Made by a program: the position numbers and the translations under genes. This document shows positions 25,790 through 35,700 of a stretch of 39,953 nucleotides of DNA, piece by piece. How positions within the stretch are numbered: the first letter of the stretch is position 1; every line of letters starts with the position of its first letter. The stretch is taken from assembly GCA_029882685.1 (NCBI GenBank), contig JAOUKH010000006.1:1-39953 (forward strand). Reading direction: 5' to 3'. This DNA comes from Cyclobacteriaceae bacterium (GTDB lineage Bacteria; Bacteroidota; Bacteroidia; Cytophagales; Cyclobacteriaceae). Below the pieces are notes generated by a model. That model saw only the letters and a list, made by a program, of their open reading frames with translations, made no database searches and had not been told where the DNA came from.

Positions 25790-26590
25790 CTATTGAAATA
25801 CTGTAGTAAATACTGGCGATCCTACCAAGTTATTTCCCTCTTTCATTGTAAGTCTAATCTCCCAATCACCTGTCATAGTGAAATTAACCTTCCCTTTATA
25901 GTGTCCATTTCCTATTTCCACAGGTGCAATATTATTAGGAGATCCATGATCCATTGATGTCATCCAAGGCTCCAGTTCAAAACTTAACCCCTCAACTGCT
26001 GGCCAATCCATCATACTTGCTTTTTTATAAACTGAAACTTCTAAATCATTCTCTCCTACTTGAGGGCTTTTAGGATCAATAAGTGCTACAAAATATTTAG
26101 TAGTCTGATCCTGTTCGCTTACAAACGAAATTAATTTTGTTTCCTCAGGTTGTATTACATTTACTGGCACAACTACTTCTTGTATTTTTCCTCCATATTC
26201 AACTTTAAAGGTAATTTCCCAATATCCCATATCACCAGAAGGCATTACAAATACAACATCAAAATTGTATTTACCTTTTTCGTTTAAAGTGGTAGTTTTA
26301 TTATCTACAGGACAAGTATGAGACATAGTCATCATATGCATCATCGGTATAATCGTTATTGTTGCATCATTAATGGAAGAGTTATCTGTAAGATTAGTTA
26401 CATTTATGCTTAGTGAATTAAACCCAACAAAAAGTTCAGTTGTTGACTGTATCGTCACCCCTATTTCCCCATTGTCTCCTGTAGCCACTTCCACTAAACT
26501 TTCTTCTACTACTGGATCGTTTTTTTCTGCGCAACTCCCAAAAATGAATATAAGAGCTACTACACTAAATGTGTGTATATATTTTTTCAT
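25790..26590 (-). CDS. Met/His-rich lipoprotein with two YtkA-like domains
   Basis: The 266-residue protein starts at the ATG at 26590, which gives a lipoprotein signal (KKYIHTFSVVALIFIFGSC); in-frame sequence upstream lacks this. Two Ig-like YtkA/FixH-type halves follow. The first, ~40-150, contains MMHMMTMSHTCPVDN and ends with GYWEITFKVEYGG. The second, ~165-266, contains PWMTSMDHGSPNN and GHYKGKVNFTMTGDWEIRLTM. YtkA-like domains occur with copper-handling proteins, and the Met/His/Cys cluster is a likely Cu ligand set. It lies 69 bases upstream of the receptor gene. Role inferred: membrane-bound copper-binding partner that captures or hands over the metal. Confidence 0.82.
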   Translation of the reverse strand: MKKYIHTFSVVALIFIFGSCAEKNDPVVEESLVEVATGDNGEIGVTIQSTTELFVGFNSLSINVTNLTDNSSINDATITIIPMMHMMTMSHTCPVDNKTTTLNEKGKYNFDVVFVMPSGDMGYWEITFKVEYGGKIQEVVVPVNVIQPEETKLISFVSEQDQTTKYFVALIDPKSPQVGENDLEVSVYKKASMMDWPAVEGLSFELEPWMTSMDHGSPNNIAPVEIGNGHYKGKVNFTMTGDWEIRLTMKEGNNLVGSPVFTTVFQ

Positions 26591-26740
26591 GATATTTTTA
26601 AGTAAATGGTATAGTTGTATTGTAAACAGTTTTTCGAATAGAAAAACATATATCATTCATCATTAATAGATGTACAAGCTTTACAATACAATAATGTTTT
26701 ATAAATTAAACTCGTGAATTGAGTTATAGACTGGTGAATA

Positions 26741-27121
26741 TTATCCTTGTGGTGGGTGAAAAACTCCTTGCAGATATCCTTTTGAGTATTTTAGAAATAT
26801 AAAAGAGCTAAAGTCCTCTCTTAATTCTGTAAAAGTATTTTTAATCTCAAATTGCGGACACCTCTTAAAGAAAAACGAATACTCTAATTTTTGGACTACA
26901 TTTTTAGATTCATCCTCTTGTTCCTGTGCTTTTTTAATTTTTTGAGCAAGAACACATTTTCCATTACAATTAAGCATGGGTTTATCTCTATTGATGCAAA
27001 GAACTTTGGCTATATAATCTTGACGTACTGTATAATCCAAATAAATTAACGGAACAAATAATGCACTTCCAAGGGTGTTGGCTATTAGGAAGGTTAAAAT
27101 TATATTCTTCAACAATTTCAT
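26741..27121 (-). CDS. Small membrane protein with CNGKC motif
   Basis: The 126-residue protein has an N-terminal hydrophobic helix (~5-29), then LCINRDKPMLNCNGKCVLAQKI, where Cys42, Cys52 and Cys56 form a C-x9-C-x3-C pattern. A charged helical stretch, Cys88 and an end reading GVFHPPQG follow. As I recall, Bacteroidota have a family with the same pattern (CxNxDKPxLxCNGKC, FHPP near the C-terminus) next to TonB receptors and copper-related genes. It may be a metal-binding or thiol-redox accessory for the receptor; function is unknown. It is the first gene of the leftward cluster, 150 bases before the lipoprotein start. Confidence 0.7.
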   Translation of the reverse strand: MKLLKNIILTFLIANTLGSALFVPLIYLDYTVRQDYIAKVLCINRDKPMLNCNGKCVLAQKIKKAQEQEDESKNVVQKLEYSFFFKRCPQFEIKNTFTELREDFSSFIFLKYSKGYLQGVFHPPQG

Positions 27122-27185
27122 TAGTACAAATATGGCAACTATTAAATTGCTAAAACATGAGCCAAATCAGCTTAATTAATGACCC

Positions 27186-27201
27186 TACTTATACATAAGT
27201 A
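27186..27201. promoter_or_regulatory. Palindrome upstream of the copper-type cluster, possible operator
   Basis: TACTTAT-AC-ATAAGTA has perfect 7-bp arms around a 2-base centre, placed 65-80 bases upstream of the 27121 start in a 128-base intergenic gap. The position suits an operator for a dimeric metal-responsive repressor or activator. No regulator gene is adjacent. Confidence 0.4.
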
Positions 27202-27249
27202 CCCCTGACTTACATTTATTCAATAGAAAATGACAATACTTATCATTTC

Positions 27250-29295
27250 TTACCCTATCCTTGCTGTTATCATATCTGCTAAAATCACTAATCCTTCACG
27301 CAAATATTTATCATCTACAGGAAAACTATCCGATTTTGTAGTTCCCGATTCTGCATTCACCACAGTGTCTTCTGGTTTTGTATTTTTCTTCTTCGCTTCT
27401 ATACGATCTCTTTCCATTTTCCTTTCAGCCTCATTCAACGATATTTCATTGGCATTTATGGTTTTATACAATTCATTTGTTTCTTCCACCAATACTTTTA
27501 ATTCAGGGTCATTTTTAAGTCGTTCTTGAAAATCGTTGTTTAATTTTTCTAATAATTTATCCGAAACATCATTCAATACTTCAAATTGTGTTGAAGTAAT
27601 TTGATCCCAAGGTAAAGCACTTTTCATAGAGCTTTCTCCAAATTCCTCAGCACTAAATGCTGACGGCAATTCAATATCTGGAGTAACTCCTTTATGCTGA
27701 GTACTACTACCTGTTACTCTATAAAACTTTTGGAGTGTCAATTTTAACTGACCAACTTTTCCTCTAGACTCTGGAATAAACCTTCCCAAATCTACTACGC
27801 TCTGAACTGTACCTTTACCAAAAGTTTGCTCACCAACAATTAAACCTCTCTTGTAATCTTGAATAGCTCCAGCAAAAATCTCCGATGCTGAAGCACTAAA
27901 CCTGTTAATTAAAATAGTAAGTGGTCCCTCATAAACCACCCCTGGAATTGTGTCTTGTCCTACTTCTATTTGCCTTCTAGGGTCAGAAGGTCTTACTTGC
28001 ACTACAGGACCTTCATTAATAAATAGACCAGTTAACTCAATTGCTTCGGCCAAAGACCCTCCACCATTATTTCTTAAATCAATTACCAATCCATCTACTC
28101 CATCACTTTCCAACTCTCCAACCAACTTTTTAACATCCCGTGTAGTACTTTTATAGTCTGGTTTTCCTTTTTGGTAATCTTCCCAATCCATATAAAAGCT
28201 TGGTATTTTAATAATGCCAACATTTAAATCCTTCCCATTTCTGGTTACCGACACTATCTCTTTCTTAGCAGCCTGATCTTCAAGCTTCACCTTATCTCTA
28301 ACAATATGAATAGTTTTAGCTTCTCCATTAATTCCATCTTCAAAAGGAATAACACTTAACCGAACAGTTGTTCCTTTTGTCCCACGTATTAATGCCACAA
28401 CATCATCAATTCTCCATCCAATAATATCTTCCATCTCTCCTTCTTCTCCTTGCCCTACAGCAATGATTCGATCATCAGAATGAAGCATACCACTTTTATC
28501 TGCAGGACCTCCAGGAACAATGCGTACAACTTTCGTATAATCATTATCAGTTTGTAAGGTAGCGCCAATACCTTCAAGGGAAAGACTCATGTTTATTTTA
28601 AAATTATCAGAAGTGTGTTTGTTGAAATAATTTGTATGAGGATCATAGGCTTCCGCCAATGCATTCATATACGTTTGAAATACATCATCGCTTTTGTATT
28701 GTTCAATAGTTCTAATATAACGAGCATAACGTCCCTCAATAATTTTGATAATCTCTTCTTCAGTTTTGCCATTGAGTTTGAGTCCTAATTTTTGGTTTTT
28801 TACCATTTTTCGCCATATATCATTTAGCTCTTTGATGTTTTTAGCCCAATCATCATCCTTCCTGTTCATATCCTGATATTCTTCCAGACTATAATTGAAT
28901 TCTTTTGTAATTAAATTTTGTTTTGCATAATCCATTCGTTCAAAATAACGTTTTTGGAATGCTTCAAAAATATCAAAAGCAGGTTTTACATTTCCTTTTC
29001 GGGTTTCATTATCCAATTCAAACCGATACTTCTCAAATTCCCTGATATCTTTTTCAGTAAAATAACTTTTACTAGGATCCAACACTTCAATGTAGCTATC
29101 CAATATAGCTGAAGAAAGAGAATCATTTAATGGCAATTTTCTATAATGATGCATTTCCAACAGTTGAACAATTAGCATCGATTCTTTCGTATGTTTAACT
29201 TCAGGTTCGAGTCTTTGCAATGAATCCGTTTGGGAAGAAAATGATTGAAGATTAAATGTTAATACAACCAATAATAGAGTTATCAATTTCTTCAT
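27250..29295 (-). CDS. prc: Tail-specific (C-terminal processing) protease, S41A
   Basis: The 681-residue Prc/Tsp-type protease cleaves proteins from a C-terminal tail in the periplasm. The start at ATG 29295 gives the signal MKKLITLLLVVLTFNLQSFSSQ; the frame is open upstream, but a -7 promoter element at 29386-29393 would put transcription start near the upstream candidate. Domains: N-terminal Prc helical domain (EVLDPSKSYFTEKD at ~70-85), PDZ (ADKSGMLHSDDRIIAVGQ), the S41 core with FSASASEIFAGAIQDYKR (nucleophile Ser) and FGKGTVQSV (general-base Lys), and a C-terminal DUF3340-like helical region. Length equals E. coli Prc (~682). Confidence 0.93.
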   Translation of the reverse strand: MKKLITLLLVVLTFNLQSFSSQTDSLQRLEPEVKHTKESMLIVQLLEMHHYRKLPLNDSLSSAILDSYIEVLDPSKSYFTEKDIREFEKYRFELDNETRKGNVKPAFDIFEAFQKRYFERMDYAKQNLITKEFNYSLEEYQDMNRKDDDWAKNIKELNDIWRKMVKNQKLGLKLNGKTEEEIIKIIEGRYARYIRTIEQYKSDDVFQTYMNALAEAYDPHTNYFNKHTSDNFKINMSLSLEGIGATLQTDNDYTKVVRIVPGGPADKSGMLHSDDRIIAVGQGEEGEMEDIIGWRIDDVVALIRGTKGTTVRLSVIPFEDGINGEAKTIHIVRDKVKLEDQAAKKEIVSVTRNGKDLNVGIIKIPSFYMDWEDYQKGKPDYKSTTRDVKKLVGELESDGVDGLVIDLRNNGGGSLAEAIELTGLFINEGPVVQVRPSDPRRQIEVGQDTIPGVVYEGPLTILINRFSASASEIFAGAIQDYKRGLIVGEQTFGKGTVQSVVDLGRFIPESRGKVGQLKLTLQKFYRVTGSSTQHKGVTPDIELPSAFSAEEFGESSMKSALPWDQITSTQFEVLNDVSDKLLEKLNNDFQERLKNDPELKVLVEETNELYKTINANEISLNEAERKMERDRIEAKKKNTKPEDTVVNAESGTTKSDSFPVDDKYLREGLVILADMITARIG

Positions 29296-29385
29296 AATTA
29301 GTTTTTCTTTATTAAATGACACATTTTTGTTAAAGCTATTTGGTCTGATTAGACACAAAATTGATGCCGTAATGATTATATCACA

Positions 29386-29393
29386 CAAAAATA
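29386..29393 (-). promoter_or_regulatory. -7 promoter element of prc
   Basis: The minus strand reads TATTTTTG, fitting TAnnTTTG, ~90 bases before the ATG at 29295. No -33 TTG is visible. Confidence 0.35.
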
Positions 29394-29416
29394 CGGTAAA
29401 TATTCTGTATTTGTAA

Positions 29417-30310
29417 CTACTTATACTCTCTTAAAAAATTTTCTGCCTGATCAACTTTTTGAAAATCAAAAGTTTCTATATTTCCATCTGCGCTAATAAT
29501 CTGAACTTTAACTCCAGCTATAGTATTTACCTTTCCAGCCATTACCTTATTTCTAATATATTCTTCATTGTCATTGTTCGCCAAACGTGAAATTATATGT
29601 GCTGTGGTTCGTACTGACTTACAATAAGCACATTCATAATGTTTTAAAAGTTCACCCTCATTATCTTCTGTAGCTGGCTCTATAATTTCTTCATTTTTAA
29701 TTTTTAAAGTCTGAAAACCACATGAACCACAAACTAAGGCTTTCATATAGCCCTCATACTTTTCAATTTTCACATCATTTGTTTGCTCATCTATCCATAC
29801 GTCATAATCCACAGAAAACACATTTTCCTCTGCCTGCATTCCTTCATCCAAATGTACATCTTCCTCTTCTTCACTAAGTAGTTTCATTTTATTCCCAGTT
29901 TTAGGGTTGATACGTGGCATATACCTCCACTTATCAAGTTTTTTCTGCATTTTTCCTGGGTAGTAATATTTTACAATAAGTATTGAAACATAACCTACAA
30001 GAGTTCCTACACACATGGCAATAAAAAATCGAACGAAAAACCACACATAGCTTAACATTACAGTCTCATTGTCATATGTATTACTAAAAAAAGCTACTGC
30101 AATACCAAGTAATATATATATAGATTTGTATCTATTGATTTCATTTTTATTAATATACTCATACTTCTGTTTGAAATCTTTGATTGATGATATTTTAATA
30201 TTATGCACAATAGCCAATACTAAACCTATGATTAATAAGGCAATAGTACCATAAATCATGACTATTGACCAAATTTCTATAAAATGGACATATGAAGAAT
30301 TATCAGACAT
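29417..30310 (-). CDS. Three-TM membrane protein with cytosolic zinc ribbon
   Basis: I do not recognise the family of this 297-residue protein. Hydrophobic segments are at ~13-35, ~62-76 and ~84-116. A Lys-rich stretch (KWRYMPRINPKTGNKMKL) and an acidic linker (SEEEEDVHLDEGMQAEEN) lead into a soluble domain with two CxxC pairs, Cys194/Cys197 (CGSC) and Cys227/Cys230 (CAYC), spaced as in a rubredoxin-like zinc ribbon. The last ~60 residues form a small alpha/beta domain. It precedes prc on the same strand, with ~120 bases between stop and prc start. It could be a membrane quality-control or redox-sensing protein; no function is supported. Confidence 0.7.
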   Translation of the reverse strand: MSDNSSYVHFIEIWSIVMIYGTIALLIIGLVLAIVHNIKISSIKDFKQKYEYINKNEINRYKSIYILLGIAVAFFSNTYDNETVMLSYVWFFVRFFIAMCVGTLVGYVSILIVKYYYPGKMQKKLDKWRYMPRINPKTGNKMKLLSEEEEDVHLDEGMQAEENVFSVDYDVWIDEQTNDVKIEKYEGYMKALVCGSCGFQTLKIKNEEIIEPATEDNEGELLKHYECAYCKSVRTTAHIISRLANNDNEEYIRNKVMAGKVNTIAGVKVQIISADGNIETFDFQKVDQAENFLREYK

Positions 30311-30418
30311 AATTAAAAGCTGTTTGTAATTTTTATTAAGTTAATATACTATGTTTTATTATTCAAGTGATAATCATTATTTAAGTTTGTAATATTATCA
30401 ACATAAATTAAGCATTCT

Positions 30419-30559
30419 ATGAAAATAGTATTTAAAATCTTAGCACATATTAATAAAATTATTTTACCTCGATACAGTCAACGAGATATTAATAATCTAT
30501 CTATAATAGCTAAAGCAATAGTTGGCTATAGATATTGGGTGACAAAAAATGCTTTGTAA
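30419..30559 (+). CDS. Conserved-looking 46-residue basic protein
   Basis: This is a short ORF reading MKIVFKILAHINKIILPRYS at the start, then a Lys/Arg/Asp turn and AKAIVGYRYWVTKNAL at the end. I recall families of ~48-residue Bacteroidota proteins with the same layout (FKILAxxNKxxLPxx(S/T) ... AIxxxxYWVTxxAL), sometimes annotated as SsrA-binding-protein-like. It is not SmpB itself, which is ~150 residues. It is probably a real small gene because both ends fit the pattern. No partner gene can be assigned; function is unknown. Confidence 0.65.
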   Translation: MKIVFKILAHINKIILPRYSQRDINNLSIIAKAIVGYRYWVTKNAL

Positions 30560-31051
30560 AGAATCGCTAGTCTACCAAGTTAACAAAATATTAGACAGGA
30601 TAAATTTTTATGATTTAATCAATGAAAAAACATCGGAATAGAAAATTCCTCTCAGGTTACTATATCCTCTTACTGAAAGGTTACTCCAATCTTCGTATAA
30701 TAGAGGCTATTTCTACGACAAATATCGTTATGAAACATAACCATATTCCAATATAATCCATATCAAATTATTATTGGTTAATGATTTATATAGTAAATTT
30801 ATGTGGTTGAGGTTTGTTATACCATCCAGTTTTTTTACTCTAAGTTCTAGAGTATTTTGAAGTAATGAGTTTGCGGGAAATGAAAGAAATATTTGCGAGA
30901 TTACTGTATATAATTACTAACTCTACTAGAGTAAAAACAGTAACATAAATAAAAAATATATTTATAAATATTTTTTATTTAAATCTAATCATTTCATTAA
31001 TTTAGGAGTTAGCCCATTTATATTCATAGCAAAAAAAATAAATATTATTAT
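30560..31051 (+). other. Intergenic region upstream of lgt
   Basis: About 490 AT-rich bases. A 44-codon frame at 30622-30756 has no recognisable features and is not called. No RNA, terminator or clear promoter was recognised; lgt's control region must be within it. Confidence 0.45.
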
Positions 31052-31858
31052 ATGCACCCTAAGTTTTTCTCTTTTAATGTCCCAGAATTTTTACAAGGTT
31101 ATTTACCAAAATCTTTAACTATACATTTTTATGGTTTTTTAATTGCCATAGGTGCTATTCTAGCATTTATCTATATGGCAAAAGAAGCAAAAAAGCAATA
31201 CGGACTTAAATTTGATGATGCTAACACCTTATTTATTTTGTTATTAATTGCCAGTATAGTTGGAGGTAAAATTTTCTTCTTTTTTGAAAGTCCAGATTAC
31301 TATCTCAGCAACCCTAAACAATTATTTTCAGGAGGTGGTTTTGTTTTTTATGGATCGTTGATCTTCACCATACCTACAATGTATTTATTTTTTAAATCAC
31401 ATAATCTACCATGGGGAGGTATGCTAGATATCATGGCAATTTCAACATGCATAGTTCATGCTCTAGGAAGAATGGGATGCTTCATGGCTGGATGCTGCCA
31501 CGGATTACCTTATGAAGGTTCATTTTCTGTCACCTTCACTGACTCTGCAAGCCTAGCACAACCATTAAACACACCACTTCACCCCACCCAATTATATAGT
31601 GTAACGCTAATCGTTTTAATTTTAATTATGCTATTGCGGATTAAAAAAAGAAAACTGTTTGATGGGCAGATGTTTATCTCCTATCTAATCTTATATGCTT
31701 CTGGTAGAGTTGTGATAGAAATATTTCGTGGAGACCTCAAACGGGGATTTATTATTGGAGACTATGTATCTCATTCACAATTTATCTCGTTTATAATTAT
31801 ATGTATTACTGTTTATATATATTATCGTTTATATATGAAATCTGCAAAAAAAGTGTAA
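31052..31858 (+). CDS. lgt: Prolipoprotein diacylglyceryl transferase
   Basis: Lgt attaches a diacylglyceryl group from phosphatidylglycerol to the lipobox Cys of prolipoproteins, the first step of lipoprotein maturation in the inner membrane. The 268-residue, seven-TM protein has the start LTIHFYGFLIAIGAILAF and the Lgt signature HALGRMGCFMAGCCHGLPYEG, including the essential Arg and Asn/Gly-rich loop region, then HPTQLYSV and GRVVIEIFRGD. Bacteroidota Lgt proteins are typically this length. The lipoproteins in this window (DUF1080, YtkA-like) would be its substrates. Confidence 0.95.
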   Translation: MHPKFFSFNVPEFLQGYLPKSLTIHFYGFLIAIGAILAFIYMAKEAKKQYGLKFDDANTLFILLLIASIVGGKIFFFFESPDYYLSNPKQLFSGGGFVFYGSLIFTIPTMYLFFKSHNLPWGGMLDIMAISTCIVHALGRMGCFMAGCCHGLPYEGSFSVTFTDSASLAQPLNTPLHPTQLYSVTLIVLILIMLLRIKKRKLFDGQMFISYLILYASGRVVIEIFRGDLKRGFIIGDYVSHSQFISFIIICITVYIYYRLYMKSAKKV

Positions 31859-31981
31859 AGTTGTAGAATATTTAATAACAGAAGAGGATAATAAAACTCA
31901 AGTATTATAAAAGTGAAAGTGATATTGAGGTATTATCCTTAAATATTTTGTTGTTGATATAAATATGAGTAAATTTTAATA

Positions 31982-32422
31982 ATGAAAGTAATAAACCTTA
32001 ATCATACGGAAAGTGACTCTGTAAAAAATAGTCTGAGAAATATTTATGCTTTATTTCTAAGCAAGGATACTATTAAACCTCAATACATTACCTGTGTTAT
32101 AAAATGGGGGCTTCAGATGCAGCTCAACTACGAAGAAATTAATGATATAATTGAAAACGTAGATGAAAATAGTTTTGAAGCTTCTTCTGATAAGTTGGAG
32201 TCCATACAACGAATATATGATTTAGTTCATCTAATTTATTTAGACGATAAAATAGAAGATATTGAATTGGAAGTTGCAACAAAATATGCTGAAGCACTTG
32301 GCTACGAGCCACATGTTGTTGGTGACATCCTTAAAACTATATTAACTGCTCCTTATGATGGTTTAAGTGATGACGAAATTCGAGATGAAATAAAAAGCTT
32401 GGTTAAAATGAATCTTTTGTAA
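31982..32422 (+). CDS. TerB-like helical protein
   Basis: The 146-residue all-helical soluble protein has a middle segment, LESIQRIYDLVHLIYLDDKIEDIELEVATKYAEALGY, that resembles the TerB/DjlA N-terminal helical module in which acidic residues (DDKIEDIE) sit between two helices. TerB-like modules occur in tellurite-resistance and membrane-stress proteins and as stand-alone small proteins. Nothing else in the neighbourhood points to tellurite resistance. It is convergent with the PspC-domain gene, with 14 bases between stops. Function is uncertain. Confidence 0.55.
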   Translation: MKVINLNHTESDSVKNSLRNIYALFLSKDTIKPQYITCVIKWGLQMQLNYEEINDIIENVDENSFEASSDKLESIQRIYDLVHLIYLDDKIEDIELEVATKYAEALGYEPHVVGDILKTILTAPYDGLSDDEIRDEIKSLVKMNLL

Positions 32423-32436
32423 AAGCACTCCGCTAC

Positions 32437-32622
32437 TCAACGAGCAGGCATTACAATCCAAAGAACTATATATACTAATACACCAGGAAAGCCTATACTT
32501 AATATTGAAAGTAATAAATACCCAAATCTAGTCAAGGCTGGATCCCACCCAAATCTTTCAGCAATTCCACCGCATACTCCAGCAATGACTTTATTGTTAG
32601 ATCTTTTCAAAGAAACACTCAT
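32437..32622 (-). CDS. PspC-domain small membrane protein
   Basis: This 61-residue protein is a complete PspC domain and nothing else. The N-terminus has basic residues and NKVIAGVCGGIAERFGWDP, typical of PspC. A single long hydrophobic helix (ALTRFGYLLLSILSIGFPGVLVYIVLWIVMP) follows. PspC domains belong to phage-shock-type membrane-stress systems; stand-alone Bacteroidota versions are common and mostly uncharacterised. There is no PspA or regulator nearby. Confidence 0.9.
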   Translation of the reverse strand: MSVSLKRSNNKVIAGVCGGIAERFGWDPALTRFGYLLLSILSIGFPGVLVYIVLWIVMPAR

Positions 32623-32726
32623 ATTTTATAAGTTGATAAATTAAAATTTAGAAAAAACAGTTACTTCTATTAAATTGCTAGAATCTATTTTAGGTAAAAC
32701 TATATTTTCTAGTACATAATACTAAT

Positions 32727-35700
32727 ATGAAGCAATATTACAAAATTTCCGCCTTGATTATTTTACTCGCCATTAGTTGCGTAACTATATTTTATTCCAT
32801 TTCTATTAATACTAGTAATCCATATGCTTATCAATTAAAGCTTTATCAAAAATATGAGCATCTTACTTATGAGGAAATTGAAAAAATCCCTAAAAAAGAT
32901 CGTCCTGATTTAGCTGCAATGCAAGAATTTGAAATGACCATGGACCCATCATTAGGTTACCCTCCAGTTGAAAGGAAAATAGAGGCTTTTGCTATTGCTA
33001 AAAAAATGTTGCAAAACAAAAATATGGAAACATCGAAGGCCATTGCAGGTGTTCAGTGGCAAGAAAGAGGTCCCAATAATGTTGGGGGTAGAACTCGTGC
33101 ATTAATGTTTGATCCTAATGATGCAACTAATAAAAAAGTTTGGGCTGGAGGAATTGGGGGTGGTCTTTGGTATAATAATGATATAACAAATATAAAGAGC
33201 TCATGGACTAATGTAAATAGTGTTTTAAGCAATATTGCTATTAGTACTATTAGCTATGACCCCACTAATACCACTACCTATTACTTAGGTACAGGTTTAG
33301 GTTTTACAGGAAGAATTAGAGGAGCAGGAATTTGGATTAGTATTGATGCAGGCGCCAATTGGAGTCAATTAGCAAGTACAACTACATCCAACTTTTATCA
33401 TGTGAATAAAATCAAGGTAACTGCTCAAGGTATAGTATTTGCTGCAACTAATACAGGTTTGATGAAATCCGTTGACAATGGAACAAGTTGGAGTAATGTA
33501 CTTAATTTTGATATCTCCGACTTAGAAATAGCTTCTGATGGTACTATATATGCCACAAAAGGTCATATTTCATCAAGTGGCATATATAAATCTGTCGATA
33601 ATGGAGTTAATTGGACAGATATTTCACCCATTCAAGGTGGTTTTAGAGTTGAATTAGCTTCTTCTCCATCTAATCCAAACGTTCTTTATGCTGTAGCTGA
33701 TTTGGGTTCTGGTGAAAATGATATAGCTTGGATAAAAAAATCAACTGATAGTGGGACAAGTTGGAATGATATTTCTATACCAATATACCTTGATACTGAT
33801 TGTAATATTGGAACAACACATTTTACCAGAGGCCAAGCTTGGTTTGACCTAATTTTGGCAGTTCATCCTGATGATCCTAATACAATAATTGCTGGAGGGA
33901 TTGACCTTCATAAATCTCAAGATGGTGGGGCAAATTGGCAAGCAATCTCCTACTGGACAGGATCATATTGCGATGATTACGTTCATGCCGACCAGCATGA
34001 AATAGTTTTTAGACCAAATTACCCTGATCAAGCTATTTTTGGTAATGATGGTGGCGTTTTTTATTCGGCAGACGTAGGGAATAACCTTGACCCAGAATTT
34101 GAATCTAGAAATAATGGCTATAATGTAACCACCTTTTATTCAGTAGCAGCAGCAAACGAGATAAACTCCAATACTTTTCTTGCTGGAGCACAAGATAATG
34201 GCACACAATTATTTTCTAACCCAGGAATCAACAGTACTATTGAAGCAACTGGTGGTGATGGTGGATATTGTTTTATTGATCAGGATAATCCTAACATTAT
34301 GATAACCAGCTATGTCTATAATTCTTATCTATTATCAACCGACAGAGGAAAATCATTTATTAGTTTGAGTAGTGACCAAAATAGTTCAGGTGGTAGATTT
34401 ATTAACCCTACAGAATATGATAGTGATGCTGATATTTTATATGGAACAGGTGATGTGGATGAAATAACTAGGATTAGCGGAATTACTACTACTCCTACTG
34501 CTCTGGAAAGAGTGAATATCGATCTTACCAATAGAAAAATCACTACAATAAAAGCATCCCCTTATACTAGTAATCGATTATTTGTAGGAACACGTGTGTA
34601 TCAGGGAGAAGGACTTATATTTATGATTGACAATGCTAATACAGCATCACCTACAGTAACCCCAATAACTGGGACTTTCGAAAGCAGTACCTCAAGTGTA
34701 AATGACAGACCTGGAGGTTGGGTATCAAGTATTGATGTCGGTAATACTGATGGTCAATTATTGGCTACTTTCTCAAATTATGGAGTACACTCTGTTTACG
34801 AAACAACTGATGGTGGTTTAACATGGAAGCAAAAAGGAGGTAACTTACCAGACATGCCTATTAGATGGGGACTTTACAATCCAAACAACAGAAATCAGGC
34901 ATTATTAGCTACTGAGGTTGGTGTTTGGTCAACAGATGATTTAAGTGTAGCTGCTCCTGTATGGGAACCTACAAACTCTGGCTTAGACAATGTACGCGTA
35001 GACATGCTCAAGTATAGAACTTCAGACCAAATGGTAATTATTGCTACTTTTGGTAGAGGGCTTTATACTACAGATATATTTGTAAATCAGGCAGATGCTA
35101 ACTTTCATACAGAACAAACAATTGCTTATGTAGGTGTGCCAGTCTCATTTAATGATGCCTCGATTAATGCTAACAATTCTTGGAGCTGGAATTTTGGAGA
35201 TGGAATTGGTGTATCAACAAATCAAAACCCTACTTACACCTATCTATCAGCAGGTGTTTACGATGTAAGTCTTTCCATTGATAATAGTGCAAACACAGAA
35301 ACTAAAATAGGTCACATTACTGTATTACCCGTAAAAACCACACCCTACACGGCTATTGATGGTGGTAATTTTGAATCTAACCCCAATGATTACACTTCAA
35401 AATCATTACTTGGAGGAATAAACCATTGGGAAAGGGGTGTTCCGGCTAATCGTCTTATAACTACCAATTCAGGAACAAATGCTTGGAAAACCAAATTAAA
35501 TACTGATATAATTGATGTTGGCTTTAATTATAAGTCAGCATTATATACCCCTGCTTTTGATCTATCTGCTAATAGCGGTGATTACACTTTGCGTTTTAGA
35601 AAAAGCATGGAAAATGCATATTGCAATAGCCCACATGCAATGCAACTGCAATACAGTACTGATGGAGGTGTTAACTGGTATCGACTTGGTGGATCCACAT

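Noticed and set aside
29296-29388. Longer N-terminus for the tail-specific protease
   Set aside because: The signal peptide starts at 29295, and a promoter element at 29386-29393 overlaps the alternative start.
30622-30756. 44-codon plus-strand frame beginning MKKHRNRKFLSGYY
   Set aside because: No conserved pattern recognised and no promoter or ribosome-site support; length is within chance for this DNA.
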